Notes: generated by a model not told the origin, from the letters alone. DNA of 64,000 bases from Paraburkholderia sediminicola (GCF_902859805.1 NZ_CADIKC010000006.1:62001-126000); one strand, 5' to 3'. Positions 33,172 to 42,001 are shown, counted from the stretch's first letter. Translations and numbers: made by a program.

Positions 33172-34137
33172 ATGACGGTGAGTACGGCCGGCGCGCCGGC
33201 AACCCAGCGCCCGGAGAGCCAGCCTCCGGAGATCCTCGCGCTCGGCGAAGCGATGATCGAGTTCAACCAGTCGGCTAAAGATCAGCCGAACTATCTGCAA
33301 GGTTTCGGCGGCGACACGTCGAACTTCTGTATCGCGGCAACGCGGCAGGGCGCGAAGACAGGTTTCGTGTCGGCCGTCGGCAGCGATCATTTCGGGCGTC
33401 TGCTGATCGATTTGTGGGAACGCGAGCAGGTTGATACGTCGCTCGTGCGCGTCGATCCGCACGCGCCCACCGGTGTCTATTTCGTCTCGCATGGTCCCGC
33501 TGGTCACGCGTTCGACTATCTGCGCGCGGGGTCGGCCGCGAGCCGCTACGCACCGCACGATTTGCCGCTCGATGCGATCGCCGCGGCCAAAGTCATCCAC
33601 CTGTCCGGCATCAGTCTCGCGATCAGCCTGAGCGCCTGCGACGCCGCGTTGGCGGCGATCGAGCATGCACGCGCAAACGGCGTACTCGTGAGCTTCGACA
33701 CCAATCTGCGTTTGAAGCTGTGGCCGTTGGCAAGAGCGCGCGCGGTGATGCTCGAAGCCATTCGTCGCACCGACATTTGCCTGCCGAGCTGGGACGACGT
33801 CACCGAACTCACCGGCTTGACCGGCCGCGACGAGATCGTCGATTTTCTGCTGTCGCATGGTCCGCGTGTCGTGGCGCTCAAGCTCGGTAAGGAAGGCTCG
33901 TACATCGCCACGCCAGACGAGCGGCGCGTCGTGCCGGGCCACGTTGTCAATGCGGTCGATGCGACCGGCGCCGGGGATTGCTTCGGTGGCGCGTTCATCG
34001 CGCGCATCGTCGCAGGTGACGATCCTTTTCAGGCGGCGCGATATGCGAACGTCGCCGCGGCACTGTCCACGCAAGGTTACGGCGCGGTCGCGCCGATCCC
34101 TTCGCGCGCGACGGTCGAACACATCCTGGCCGGCTGA
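33172..34137 (+). CDS. kdgK: PfkB family sugar kinase, probable 2-keto-3-deoxygluconate kinase
   Basis: 321 residues of the ribokinase/PfkB fold. N-terminal GEAMIEFNQ and the glycine-rich GFGGDTSNFCIAATRQGA bind the sugar; DATGAGDCFGGAFI holds the catalytic base Asp269 and anion hole. Resemblance is closest to KdgK, which phosphorylates KDG for the Entner-Doudoroff aldolase, but fructokinase-type specificity cannot be excluded. The gene is 3 nt downstream of rimO and so likely co-transcribed; no other sugar acid genes lie nearby. Confidence 0.8.
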   Translation: MTVSTAGAPATQRPESQPPEILALGEAMIEFNQSAKDQPNYLQGFGGDTSNFCIAATRQGAKTGFVSAVGSDHFGRLLIDLWEREQVDTSLVRVDPHAPTGVYFVSHGPAGHAFDYLRAGSAASRYAPHDLPLDAIAAAKVIHLSGISLAISLSACDAALAAIEHARANGVLVSFDTNLRLKLWPLARARAVMLEAIRRTDICLPSWDDVTELTGLTGRDEIVDFLLSHGPRVVALKLGKEGSYIATPDERRVVPGHVVNAVDATGAGDCFGGAFIARIVAGDDPFQAARYANVAAALSTQGYGAVAPIPSRATVEHILAG

Positions 34138-34212
34138 CAGTCACGCGCTGAGAGGCGCGCCCCGCAGCCCGCCAGGACAAGACTATCTTGAGACACTAAA
34201 CAGGAGCGAGCG

Positions 34213-35397
34213 ATGCAACGAGACGTAGTGGTGGTAAGCGGTGTACGTACGGCAATCGGCGGTTTTGGCGGCAGTCTGAAGGATTTTCCGCCGACCGATC
34301 TGGGCGCACGCGTCGTACGTGAAGCGCTGGCGCGCGCGAACGTGTCGGGTGACGAAGTCGGTCACGTGGTGTTCGGCAACGTCGTGCATACCGAACCGAA
34401 AGACATGTATCTGGCCCGCGTGGCCGCGATCAACGGCGGCGTTGCGCAACATGCGCCCGCGTTGACTGTCAACCGCCTGTGCGGCTCCGGCTTGCAGGCC
34501 ATCGTCTCGGCCGCCCAAAGCGTGCTGCTCGGCGACGCCGACATCGCGATCGGCGGTGGTGCGGAAAACATGAGCCGTGCACCGTACTCCATGCCGGCTG
34601 CGCGCTTCGGTCAGCGCATGGGCGACGCGCGCCTCGTCGACATGATGGTCGGCGCGCTGAACGACCCGTTCCAGTCCATCCATATGGGCGTGACTGCTGA
34701 GAACGTTGCCCGCAAGTACGACATCTCGCGCGAAACGCAGGACGCGCTCGCGCTCGAATCGCATCGCCGTGCGGCTAACGCTATTACGAGCGGCTACTTC
34801 AAGGACCAGATTCTGCCGATCACGATTCCGTCGAAGAAGGGCGACGTCGTGTTCGATACGGATGAACACACGCGTATGAACGCGACGGCCGAAGACTTCT
34901 CCAAGTTGAAGCCGGTGTTCGCGAAGGAAAACGGCACGGTGACAGCCGGCAACGCCTCGGGCATCAACGACGCCGCCGCGGCGGTCGTGCTAATGGAGCG
35001 CAGCGTCGCCGAAAAGCGCGGCATCAAGCCGCTGGCGCGGCTGGTTTCGTACGCGCATGCGGGCGTCGATCCGGCCTACATGGGCATCGGCCCGGTGCCG
35101 GCGACGCGCAAGGCGCTCGAACGCGCCGGTCTGACGGTCGCCGATCTCGATGTGATCGAAGCGAACGAAGCGTTTGCTGCTCAGGCGTGTGCGGTCAGCA
35201 AGGAACTCGGTCTTGATCCGGCCAAGGTCAATCCGAACGGCTCCGGCATTTCGCTCGGCCACCCGATCGGCGCAACCGGCGCACTGATCACCGTCAAGGC
35301 GTTGTATGAGTTGCAGCGGGTTGGCGGTCGCTACGCGCTGGTGACGATGTGTATCGGCGGCGGGCAGGGCATCGCGGCGATCTTCGAACGGATCTGA
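34213..35397 (+). CDS. bktB: Beta-ketothiolase BktB
   Basis: 394 residues. The sequence follows Cupriavidus BktB closely (VVVVSGVRTAIGGFGGSLKD; ALTVNRLCGSGLQAIVSAAQ). Nucleophile Cys90, the C-terminal histidine in NPNGSGISLGHPIGATGA and a second cysteine in TMCIGGGQG are present. BktB accepts propionyl-CoA as well as acetyl-CoA and so can feed C5 units into PHA. A GGAG precedes the ATG. It lies about 4 kb from phaR, outside the core pha cluster. Confidence 0.93.
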   Translation: MQRDVVVVSGVRTAIGGFGGSLKDFPPTDLGARVVREALARANVSGDEVGHVVFGNVVHTEPKDMYLARVAAINGGVAQHAPALTVNRLCGSGLQAIVSAAQSVLLGDADIAIGGGAENMSRAPYSMPAARFGQRMGDARLVDMMVGALNDPFQSIHMGVTAENVARKYDISRETQDALALESHRRAANAITSGYFKDQILPITIPSKKGDVVFDTDEHTRMNATAEDFSKLKPVFAKENGTVTAGNASGINDAAAAVVLMERSVAEKRGIKPLARLVSYAHAGVDPAYMGIGPVPATRKALERAGLTVADLDVIEANEAFAAQACAVSKELGLDPAKVNPNGSGISLGHPIGATGALITVKALYELQRVGGRYALVTMCIGGGQGIAAIFERI

Positions 35398-35513
35398 AGC
35401 TGAGAGCCTGAGGTGGACCCAGGTAACGCCACGCGAGGCGTCATCTGGTTCCGCGGAACGAAGCCGGGTAGCAAACTAGTATCGAGCAGTATCAGGCAAC
35501 AAGGAAAGAACGG

Positions 35514-36188
35514 ATGCAGGAATCGAAAGCGATGAAGGGTGCGATGCGTCGGCGCGGTTGGGCAGTCCTCCAGGGGCACTTCCTTCGGGGCGCAGTAAGC
35601 GCCGCCGCATTGCTGTGTGCCGGCGCCGGGGCTGTGCTGCCCGCGCAGGCATGGGCGGAAAGCGACGCGGTGAAGGAGCTGGCGGCGCCCCCGCCGATTC
35701 AGTTGCCGCTCAAGCCGAGCCCCGAATTCGCGAAGTTTCCGCGCTACGCCGGCATGCTGGGCTCGCGTCAGATCGTGCTGCGTCTCGGCGCGAAAACGGA
35801 TGATCCGGCCGGTGTGCACGGCGAGTATCAGTACACCGACACCGGCGAGGTGATCCTGATCGCGGGTGACCGCGACGGCGATACGCTCGAAGTCGAAGAA
35901 TCGAACGACGGCACGCATATCACGGGCAACTGGGTGGGCAAGTTTGCCGCCGACGGTTCGGTGGCCGGCGACCGGATGAATGTCGACGATTCCGACCCGC
36001 AGCCGTTCGATCTGAAGCCGCTGGCAGCGGGGCAGGCTGTGCCGGCTGCATCAGCGAGTGCCGGTGCGGCCGCTAACAAGGCTGCGGTCGCGCCGCAGCC
36101 GTCCGCCGGCAGCGCAGCAGCGCCTGCCTCGGCGACAGGTGGTGGCCACGCCGTTGGCGGGGTGAGCAACCTGCAAACCGGCGAATAA
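35514..36188 (+). CDS. Exported protein of unknown function
   Basis: 224 residues. A twin-arginine-containing basic start and a hydrophobic stretch (GAVSAAALLCAGAGAVLPAQAWA) form a signal peptide with probable cleavage after AWA. The core (~70-165) looks like a small beta domain with acidic loops (GDRDGDTLEVEESNDGTHITGNWVGKF). The last ~60 residues are Ala/Gly/Ser-rich and likely disordered. I do not recognise a named family. It precedes metC by 14 nt and probably shares its transcript. Confidence 0.75.
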   Translation: MQESKAMKGAMRRRGWAVLQGHFLRGAVSAAALLCAGAGAVLPAQAWAESDAVKELAAPPPIQLPLKPSPEFAKFPRYAGMLGSRQIVLRLGAKTDDPAGVHGEYQYTDTGEVILIAGDRDGDTLEVEESNDGTHITGNWVGKFAADGSVAGDRMNVDDSDPQPFDLKPLAAGQAVPAASASAGAAANKAAVAPQPSAGSAAAPASATGGGHAVGGVSNLQTGE

Positions 36189-36202
36189 AGCCTACCAACA
36201 CC

Positions 36203-37387
36203 ATGACCCAATCCAAACTCAAACGCGGCCTGCAAACCAGCATCGTGCGGCACGAGGACCAGCTTACGCCGGGCTTCGAATCCTTCTCGATGCCGGTGAC
36301 GCGCGCCTCGACCGTCGTGTTCCCCGACCTCGCGACGATGCGCGCGCTCGACTGGAAAAACGACGCGCAATGGCGCTATGGCCTGCATGCAACGCCGACT
36401 TCGCTCGCGCTGGCGCAGCGGCTTGCCACGATCGAAGGCGGTAATCACGCATTGCTGCAGCCGTCGGGTTTGTCGTCGATTTCGAACGTGTACTTCGGCA
36501 TCGTGAAGGCCGGCGACGACGTGCTGATTCCCGATAACGTCTACTCGCCGAACCGCGATCACGGCGACTGGCTGGCGCGCGATTTCGGCATCACCGCGCG
36601 CTACTACGATCCGATGATCGGCGCGGGCATCGCGGATCTGATCCAGCCGAATACGCGTTTGATCTGGCTCGAAGCGCCCGGTTCGGTCACGATGGAAGTG
36701 CCCGACGTGCCGGCCATCACCGCGGTGGCGCGTGCGCGCAATGTCGTCACGGCGATCGACAATACCTGGTCCGCAGGGCTCGGTTTCCGGCCGTTCGACC
36801 ATGGCGTCGACATCTCGGTGCAGGCTTTGACCAAGTACCAGTCGGGCGGTGGCGACGTGCTGATGGGCGCGACGATCACGGTCGATCGCGAGTTGCATCT
36901 GAAGCTGAAGGCCGCGCGCATGCGCACGGGTATCGGCGTGTCGTCGGATGACTGTTCGTTGATTCTGCGCAGTCTGCCGAGCATGCGGCTGCGTTTCGAA
37001 CAGCATGACCGGGCAGCGCTCGGCCTCGCCAACTGGCTGAAGACGCGTCCGGAAATTGCCGCGGTCCTGCACCCGGCGTTGTCCGACTGTCCCGGACATG
37101 AGTTTTACAAACGCGACTTTACGGGCGCGGGCGGACTGTTCTCAGTGGTGTTCGATGCACGTTACAGCGCGGCGCAAATCGACACGTTCTGCGAGTCGCT
37201 CGAGCTGTTTTCGCTCGGCTGGAGCTGGGGCGGTGCGCACAGTCTCGCGATGCCGTACGACGTCGCTTCGATGCGCACGGAAGGTCAATGGCCGTATCGC
37301 GGCACGCTGGTGCGGTTCTATATCGGCCTGGAAGAGGAGGCCGATTTGCGCGCGGATATCGAACAGTGTCTGGCGGCGCTGGGTTAA
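36203..37387 (+). CDS. metC: Cystathionine beta-lyase
   Basis: 394-residue Cys/Met-metabolism PLP enzyme. The pyridoxal lysine is Lys211 in SVQALTKYQSGG; GLHATPTSLAL, PSGLSSISNVYF and IDNTWSAG line the active site. It cleaves cystathionine to homocysteine, pyruvate and ammonia. The WSWGGAHSLAMPYD region supports beta-lyase over gamma-synthase. It ends in a good terminator. Confidence 0.92.
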   Translation: MTQSKLKRGLQTSIVRHEDQLTPGFESFSMPVTRASTVVFPDLATMRALDWKNDAQWRYGLHATPTSLALAQRLATIEGGNHALLQPSGLSSISNVYFGIVKAGDDVLIPDNVYSPNRDHGDWLARDFGITARYYDPMIGAGIADLIQPNTRLIWLEAPGSVTMEVPDVPAITAVARARNVVTAIDNTWSAGLGFRPFDHGVDISVQALTKYQSGGGDVLMGATITVDRELHLKLKAARMRTGIGVSSDDCSLILRSLPSMRLRFEQHDRAALGLANWLKTRPEIAAVLHPALSDCPGHEFYKRDFTGAGGLFSVVFDARYSAAQIDTFCESLELFSLGWSWGGAHSLAMPYDVASMRTEGQWPYRGTLVRFYIGLEEEADLRADIEQCLAALG

Positions 37388-37423
37388 GCGCCTGATTGCC
37401 GATTGCTGATTGCCGACGTTGAG

Positions 37424-37462
37424 AAAGCCCATCGTGACGAGTTCACGATGGGCTTTTTGTTT
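37424..37462 (+). terminator. Rho-independent terminator of metC
   Basis: AAAGCCCATCGTGA and its complement form a 14-bp stem around a 5-nt loop, followed by TTGTTTTG. Confidence 0.9.
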
Positions 37463-37572
37463 TGTCAGGATAGCCGGTCAACCTAACCATTCGGCTGAAT
37501 GGTGGACGCCGGCTCTCGACGCTACGATGGTGCGCACTATGACTAACGATCAACGCACGATGGTGAGCTTCG

Positions 37573-38031
37573 ATGAATCTGTTTTTCTGGATATTGCTGA
37601 ATCTTGGCGTGCCGATTGTCGGCCCGATCTTTACGCTAGCGCTCGTCGCTCCCACGCACGGCTGGCGGGTCGCGAAGACGTTGATCGCCGCATCAGTGAA
37701 AGACGGCCAACTGTTCTGGTGTGCGATCGGACTGTGCGCGGCCGCGGTTTATGAGGCGGTGACTGCGCTGGAGCGGGGAAGTGGCGTGATGCCTATGCTG
37801 GAGGGTGCCATTGCTGGATTCTGCATCCTGGCATTCGCTTGCTCGAATATGGTGATGTCGTCCCTGGTCAACACGTGCCATGATCAGACGGCTACATGCA
37901 TTCGTGAAAGGCGGAAGCGGTGTGCTACGGGAGCGTTGTCGCGTGTGGCGCGTGTGGCCATTGCGACTTCGATTTTTGCAACATCTCTTGCAGCTACTCT
38001 GTTGGTAATCCTACACGTTCACCTGATTTAG
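37573..38031 (+). CDS. Small membrane protein of unknown function (152 aa)
   Basis: Three or four hydrophobic helices: residues ~2-25, ~45-63, ~78-98 and ~124-150. A basic, cysteine-containing loop (NTCHDQTATCIRERRKRC) lies between the third and fourth. No known family is recognised. A GAG sits 6 nt before the ATG. The surrounding sequence is less GC-rich than its neighbours, and the gene stands alone between metC and serB with a second small membrane ORF 50 bp downstream, which hints at an accessory pair. Confidence 0.65.
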   Translation: MNLFFWILLNLGVPIVGPIFTLALVAPTHGWRVAKTLIAASVKDGQLFWCAIGLCAAAVYEAVTALERGSGVMPMLEGAIAGFCILAFACSNMVMSSLVNTCHDQTATCIRERRKRCATGALSRVARVAIATSIFATSLAATLLVILHVHLI

Positions 38032-38081
38032 AATTATTAGATAACTCAGCTCTTATACTGATCTCCATTTGGGAGGCACTC

Positions 38082-38213
38082 ATGCATAGACTATTCACGT
38101 TTCTGGAATCTAACGAAAACCACGCCCTTTTTCTGAAGTGGAATAGCGTCGTGATCGGCGTCACCGGGATCGCCATGTTGGGCATGTTCCTGATCGCCCA
38201 TCTCAACAAATAA
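38082..38213 (+). CDS. 43-residue single-helix membrane protein
   Basis: The ATG at 38082 is preceded by GGGAGG at 5-nt spacing, the strongest ribosome-binding site in this part of the window. The peptide has a hydrophilic N-terminal half (MHRLFTFLESNENH) and one membrane helix (NSVVIGVTGIAMLGMFLIAHL), ending in NK. A TATACT (38054-38059) may be its -10. A hairpin follows the stop. No family is recognised. Too short for most gene finders. Confidence 0.6.
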   Translation: MHRLFTFLESNENHALFLKWNSVVIGVTGIAMLGMFLIAHLNK

Positions 38214-38224
38214 TTCTCGTACCG

Positions 38225-38253
38225 GCGCTGGCCGCCATTGCAACGGCCAGCGC
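38225..38253. terminator. Hairpin between the small ORF and serB
   Basis: GCGCTGGCCG and its complement form a perfect 10-bp stem with a 9-nt loop between convergent genes. There is no T-run, so termination is inferred. Confidence 0.6.
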
Positions 38254-38262
38254 ACTCAAGCT

Positions 38263-39102
38263 TCAGAACAACCGCAGCAAGCCGTCCAGCCCAACGTGGT
38301 TGAACGACACACTGGCTGCTTCGCGCACTACCGGCTTCGCGCGGAACGCTACGGAAAGTCCCGCGGCCGCCATCATTTTCAGATCGTTCGAGCCATCGCC
38401 CATCGCAATCGCACGCGTCGGCTCGATGCCCAGTTGGGCGCATGTCTCGCGCAACGTGCGTGCCTTCACGTCGGCGTTGACGATCTCGCCGATTACGTTG
38501 CCGGTCAACTTTCCATCCACGATTTCGAGCGTGTTCGCGTGCGTGAAATCGAGGCCGAGCCGGGCTTTCAGTTTTTCGGTAAAGAACGTGAATCCGCCGG
38601 ACACCAGCAGCGTTTTCAATTCCGCCGCTTTCGCGCCTGCCAGCATTCGTTCGGCGCCGGGCGAGAGTTGCAACCGCTCTTCATAAACGCGTTCGAGCGC
38701 GCCGGCGTCGAGTCCCTTTAGCAATGCCACGCGGCGCGTCAGGCTCTCGTTGAAGTCCTTGATTTCACCGCGCATCGAGGCTTCGGTGATCGCGGCGACT
38801 TCTGCTTTCAACCCGCAGAAGTCGGCGATTTCGTCGATGCATTCGATCGTGATCAGCGTTGAATCCATGTCCATCGCAACGAGGCCGAAGTCTCGCAACT
38901 GGCGGCCGGGTTCGACAAACGCGTAGTCCAGCTGATGCGTGCCGCAATAGACCGCGAGGTCTGCGCGCTGCGCAACGTTCGCGTCGGCGATGCGAATCGC
39001 GTTCGCGTCGATGACAGCGGCGCGTGAACCGCGCGCAAGCGCGACGAGCGTTTTGTGGTGGTCGGCGGAAAGGGGCGCGGTGCTTTGGATGACGAGGTTC
39101 AT
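38263..39102 (-). CDS. serB: Phosphoserine phosphatase SerB
   Basis: 279 residues. HAD motif I is MDMDSTLI with nucleophile Asp78 and acid/base Asp80; motif II is in LLVSGGFTFF; motif III/IV is GDGSNDLKMMAAAG. A ~75-residue N-terminal regulatory domain precedes it. It performs the last step of serine synthesis. The start at 39102 is preferred because a TACAAT (39163-39158) overlaps the longer candidate ATG at 39159; the leader would be about 50 nt. Confidence 0.95.
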   Translation of the reverse strand: MNLVIQSTAPLSADHHKTLVALARGSRAAVIDANAIRIADANVAQRADLAVYCGTHQLDYAFVEPGRQLRDFGLVAMDMDSTLITIECIDEIADFCGLKAEVAAITEASMRGEIKDFNESLTRRVALLKGLDAGALERVYEERLQLSPGAERMLAGAKAAELKTLLVSGGFTFFTEKLKARLGLDFTHANTLEIVDGKLTGNVIGEIVNADVKARTLRETCAQLGIEPTRAIAMGDGSNDLKMMAAAGLSVAFRAKPVVREAASVSFNHVGLDGLLRLF

Positions 39103-39157
39103 GGGCGACCCATTGACGCGGAAGAGGGCGCGCGCGAGGCGCGCGGAAAATTCCGTC

Positions 39158-39163
39158 ATTGTA
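39158..39163 (-). promoter_or_regulatory. serB -10 element
   Basis: TACAAT on the minus strand overlapping an upstream in-frame ATG, which excludes that ATG as the start if this promoter is used. Confidence 0.45.
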
Positions 39164-39292
39164 ACGGTTCGGCGGCATGTGGCCCGCAGGGGGCAGTCGG
39201 CAACGCGGCGATAGGTATCCCTGGATGGCAGTCAGGCGGGTTGGCGTTGACCGGACAATAGGCAAACAAACGGTCCGGGAGAAAATCCATTA

Positions 39293-39328
39293 CCTCACCC
39301 ATCACCTCACCCATCACCTGACCCATCG
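39293..39328. repeat. Three 12-bp tandem repeats upstream of the P450 gene
   Basis: CCTCACCCATCA twice, then a third copy with two changes. They lie in the 428-bp gap between serB and the P450 gene, which otherwise shows no gene and no convincing promoter. Confidence 0.75.
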
Positions 39329-39530
39329 CCTAACCATCCAGGCAGGACGCCCGGCAATCCACCGTGCAACGATCAGGCGCCCGCGTCATACTGGCGCTTC
39401 GAACGACGCCCCGCAGCCATCGAACCCGCCAGGCCCATCGCGTCCAGAACCCGCGCAGCACACTCGCACGTGGCACGCATCGGCAAGGTATCGGCACCCA
39501 CGACGAGGCGCGCCACCACGGAGACAAGCA

Positions 39531-40778
39531 ATGCCCCCCGCAACAGCCAGCGACGCATCCACCCTTGCGCGCGATTTCGATCTGCGCCAGCTGAGCCCCG
39601 CGTTCTACGCCGACCCATACCCGGTCTACCACGCACTGCGTGCCCATGAACCGGTCAAACGCATGCCGGACGGCTCGCTATTTCTGACGCGGTTTCGCGA
39701 CGTGCAGGCCGTCTACCGCGACCCCAAAACTTTCAGTTCCGACAAAACTGTCGAATTCAAACCGAAGTACGGCGACTCACCGCTCTTCACCCACCACACC
39801 ACCAGTCTCGTCTTCAACGATCCGCCGCGTCACACTCGGGTGCGCAAACTAATCGCCGGCGCGCTGACGGCGCGCGCGATCGCGGCCATGGAACCCGGGT
39901 TGATCCGCCTCGTCGATGGTTTGCTCGATACTGCCGCTCTGCGCGGCCGGATCGATCTGATTGGAGAGTTCGCGTCGGCGATTCCGGTCGAGATCATCGG
40001 CAATCTGCTGGATGTGCCGCACGCAGAGCGCGAGCCGTTGCGCGACTGGTCGCTGGCGATACTCGGCGCGCTGGAGCCGTCGCTTAACGAGGCGCAGCTC
40101 GAACGGGGCAACCGTGCGGTCAGCGAGTTTGTCGACTATCTGCGCGATCTGGTGGCACGGCGCCGGCGCGAGCCTGGCGATCCGCAACACGACGTGCTGA
40201 CGCGCCTGATTCAGGGCGAACAGGGCGGCGAGCAGTTGTCGGAAGCGGAACTGCTGCAAAACTGCATCTTCATCCTGAACGCCGGTCATGAGACCACCAC
40301 AAATCTGATCGGCAACGGTCTCGTTACGCTCACCGCCTGGCCGGAACAGCGCGCGGCGTTGCTGCGCGAACCGTCGCTGATCGAATCGGCGGTCGAAGAG
40401 TGTTTGCGGTTCGAGAGCTCGAATCAGCTGGGCAACCGGATGGCCACGGTCGACACGGAGATCGGCGGCGTCGCGGTGGCGCGCGGTACGCCCGTCACGC
40501 TGTGCATCGGCGCGGCCAATCGCGACCCCGAGCAGTTCGCGCAACCGGATTGCTTTGACATCCGCCGCGATCCGAACCGGCATCTGGCGTTCGGCTTCGG
40601 CATTCACCAATGCGCGGGCTTGTCGCTCGCGCGACTCGAGGCGCGCATCGCCATCGGACGCTTCGTGCAGCGCTTTCCCACGTATCGACTAGACGGCGAG
40701 CCAACGCGCGGCGGACGGGTGCGGTTTCGCGGCTTCGCAGCGGTGCCGATCGAACTCGAACCGGTGAGCGGCGGGTGA
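39531..40778 (+). CDS. Cytochrome P450
   Basis: 415 residues, a soluble bacterial P450. The heme-thiolate loop is FGFGIHQCAG with Cys361; the I-helix oxygen-activation motif is AGHETT (251-256); the K-helix ExxR is Glu290-Arg293 (ECLRF). Substrate is unknown. No ferredoxin or reductase gene is adjacent, so electrons must come from elsewhere. The ATG at 39531 has GGAG 7 nt upstream; the frame is open further upstream but that part encodes repeats. It precedes ku by 224 bp. Confidence 0.94.
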   Translation: MPPATASDASTLARDFDLRQLSPAFYADPYPVYHALRAHEPVKRMPDGSLFLTRFRDVQAVYRDPKTFSSDKTVEFKPKYGDSPLFTHHTTSLVFNDPPRHTRVRKLIAGALTARAIAAMEPGLIRLVDGLLDTAALRGRIDLIGEFASAIPVEIIGNLLDVPHAEREPLRDWSLAILGALEPSLNEAQLERGNRAVSEFVDYLRDLVARRRREPGDPQHDVLTRLIQGEQGGEQLSEAELLQNCIFILNAGHETTTNLIGNGLVTLTAWPEQRAALLREPSLIESAVEECLRFESSNQLGNRMATVDTEIGGVAVARGTPVTLCIGAANRDPEQFAQPDCFDIRRDPNRHLAFGFGIHQCAGLSLARLEARIAIGRFVQRFPTYRLDGEPTRGGRVRFRGFAAVPIELEPVSGG

Positions 40779-40782
40779 AGAT

Positions 40783-40824
40783 CGGCGCTTGCCAGGCACC
40801 ATTGGAGGAGCGCTGCAAGCGCCG
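40783..40824. other. Inverted repeat between P450 and ku genes
   Basis: CGGCGCTTGC (40783-40792) and GCAAGCGCCG (40815-40824), perfect 10-bp arms 22 nt apart, starting 4 nt after the P450 stop. Either the end of the P450 transcript or a binding site 130-170 bp upstream of the sigma-54-like promoter. Confidence 0.45.
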
Positions 40825-40953
40825 TATCTTTTGCCGATATGGCGCAAGACTTACAGCCGATGCGCGTGGCAACCGGCCCGGCGCCACGGCGGCATAGCGT
40901 CTGGAACCGTGGCAGCCACCGCCGTACCGAGCCGGGAATAGCGCGCAAACCCG

Positions 40954-40969
40954 TGGCACGCTTGCTGCT
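40954..40969 (+). promoter_or_regulatory. Sigma-54-like promoter upstream of ku
   Basis: TGGCAC, 5 nt, then CTGCT. This fits the RpoN consensus TGGCAC-N5-TTGCW with one mismatch and exact -24/-12 spacing. Transcription would start near 40980, 10 nt before the GGGGAG ribosome-binding site of ku. Confidence 0.5.
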
Positions 40970-41002
40970 TCACCGAAGGTCTCAGGCCTTGGGGAGCGCA
41001 CG

Positions 41003-42001
41003 ATGGCACACATGATCTGGAAGGGCGCAATCAGCTTTGGCCTGGTCCACGTTCCGGTGCAGTTGTATCCGGCGACGCAGTCAGAGAAAGTCGGCTTCAA
41101 TCTGCTGGACAAGCGCACGATCGATCCGATCGGCTACAAGCAGATCAACAAGCGCACCGGCAAAGAGGTAGCGCGCGAGAACATCGTGCGCGGCTTCGAG
41201 TACGAAAAGGACAAATACGTCGTTCTCTCGGACGACGAGATTCGCGCGGCCAATCCCGAGTCAACGCAGACGGTCGACATCCTTGCCTTTATCGACGCAC
41301 CCGACATCTCGTTTCTCTATCTCGACACGCCGTACTTTCTGACGCCTGATCGCAAGGGCGAAAAGGTGTACGCGCTGCTGCGCGAAGCGATGAAAGCATC
41401 GGGCAAGATCGGCGTGGCGAGTGTGGTGCTGCACAACAAGCAGCATCTCGCGGCGCTGATTCCGGTCGGACCGATGCTGGCATTGAACACCCTGCGCTGG
41501 GCCGCCGAGGTGCGCGATTTCGACGAATTCAAACTGCCGCCGGAAGGGATGAAGGCGGCCGGCGTCACCTCGCGTGAACTCGACATGGCGAAAAAGCTGA
41601 TCAACGACATGAGCGACAAGTGGGATCCGTCGCAGTATCACGACACGTTCCACGACGACATCATGGCGCTGGTCGATCGAAAGATTCGCGCGGGTAAGAC
41701 CGAGGAAATCACCGAGGTCGAGGCGCCGCGCGAATCGCGTCAATCCGCCGACATCCTGGACCTGTCCGACCTGCTCAAGCGCAGCCTCGGCCGCGGCAAA
41801 GGCAAGCCGGCGACGGGCGCGCGCAAGCATGCCGCGGAAGATGACGAGGCGGGCGACGATGCCGAAGCCGAAGCAGCCACGCCAGCCCGCAAGAAGCCGC
41901 GTGCGGCGCGCTCGGCGGGTACGAGCCGCAGTGGCAGCAAGAGCAGTGGCGCCAGCGCCAGGTCGGCCCCGGCAGCACGCAAACGGCGTGCGGCCGCCTG
42001 A
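41003..42001 (+). CDS. ku: Ku DNA end-binding protein
   Basis: 332 residues. The Ku core (MIWKGAISFGLVHVPVQLYPATQ to about residue 255) matches bacterial Ku homodimers that thread onto double-strand ends and recruit LigD. The C-terminal ~80 residues are Lys/Arg/Ala-rich (KKPRAARSAGTSRSG) and should bind DNA non-specifically, as shown for other long bacterial Ku tails. GGGGAG lies 6 nt before the ATG. ligD follows by 65 bp in the same direction. Confidence 0.96.
   Translation: MAHMIWKGAISFGLVHVPVQLYPATQSEKVGFNLLDKRTIDPIGYKQINKRTGKEVARENIVRGFEYEKDKYVVLSDDEIRAANPESTQTVDILAFIDAPDISFLYLDTPYFLTPDRKGEKVYALLREAMKASGKIGVASVVLHNKQHLAALIPVGPMLALNTLRWAAEVRDFDEFKLPPEGMKAAGVTSRELDMAKKLINDMSDKWDPSQYHDTFHDDIMALVDRKIRAGKTEEITEVEAPRESRQSADILDLSDLLKRSLGRGKGKPATGARKHAAEDDEAGDDAEAEAATPARKKPRAARSAGTSRSGSKSSGASARSAPAARKRRAAA

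Noticed and set aside
31621..34122. 833-codon frame opposite rimO and kdgK
   Set aside because: Spans two intact genes on the other strand, with Arg/His-rich composition typical of an antisense shadow.
39177..39530. Longer N-terminus for the P450
   Set aside because: The extension encodes tandem LTHH repeats from non-coding repeats and lacks a ribosome-binding site; the ATG at 39531 has one.
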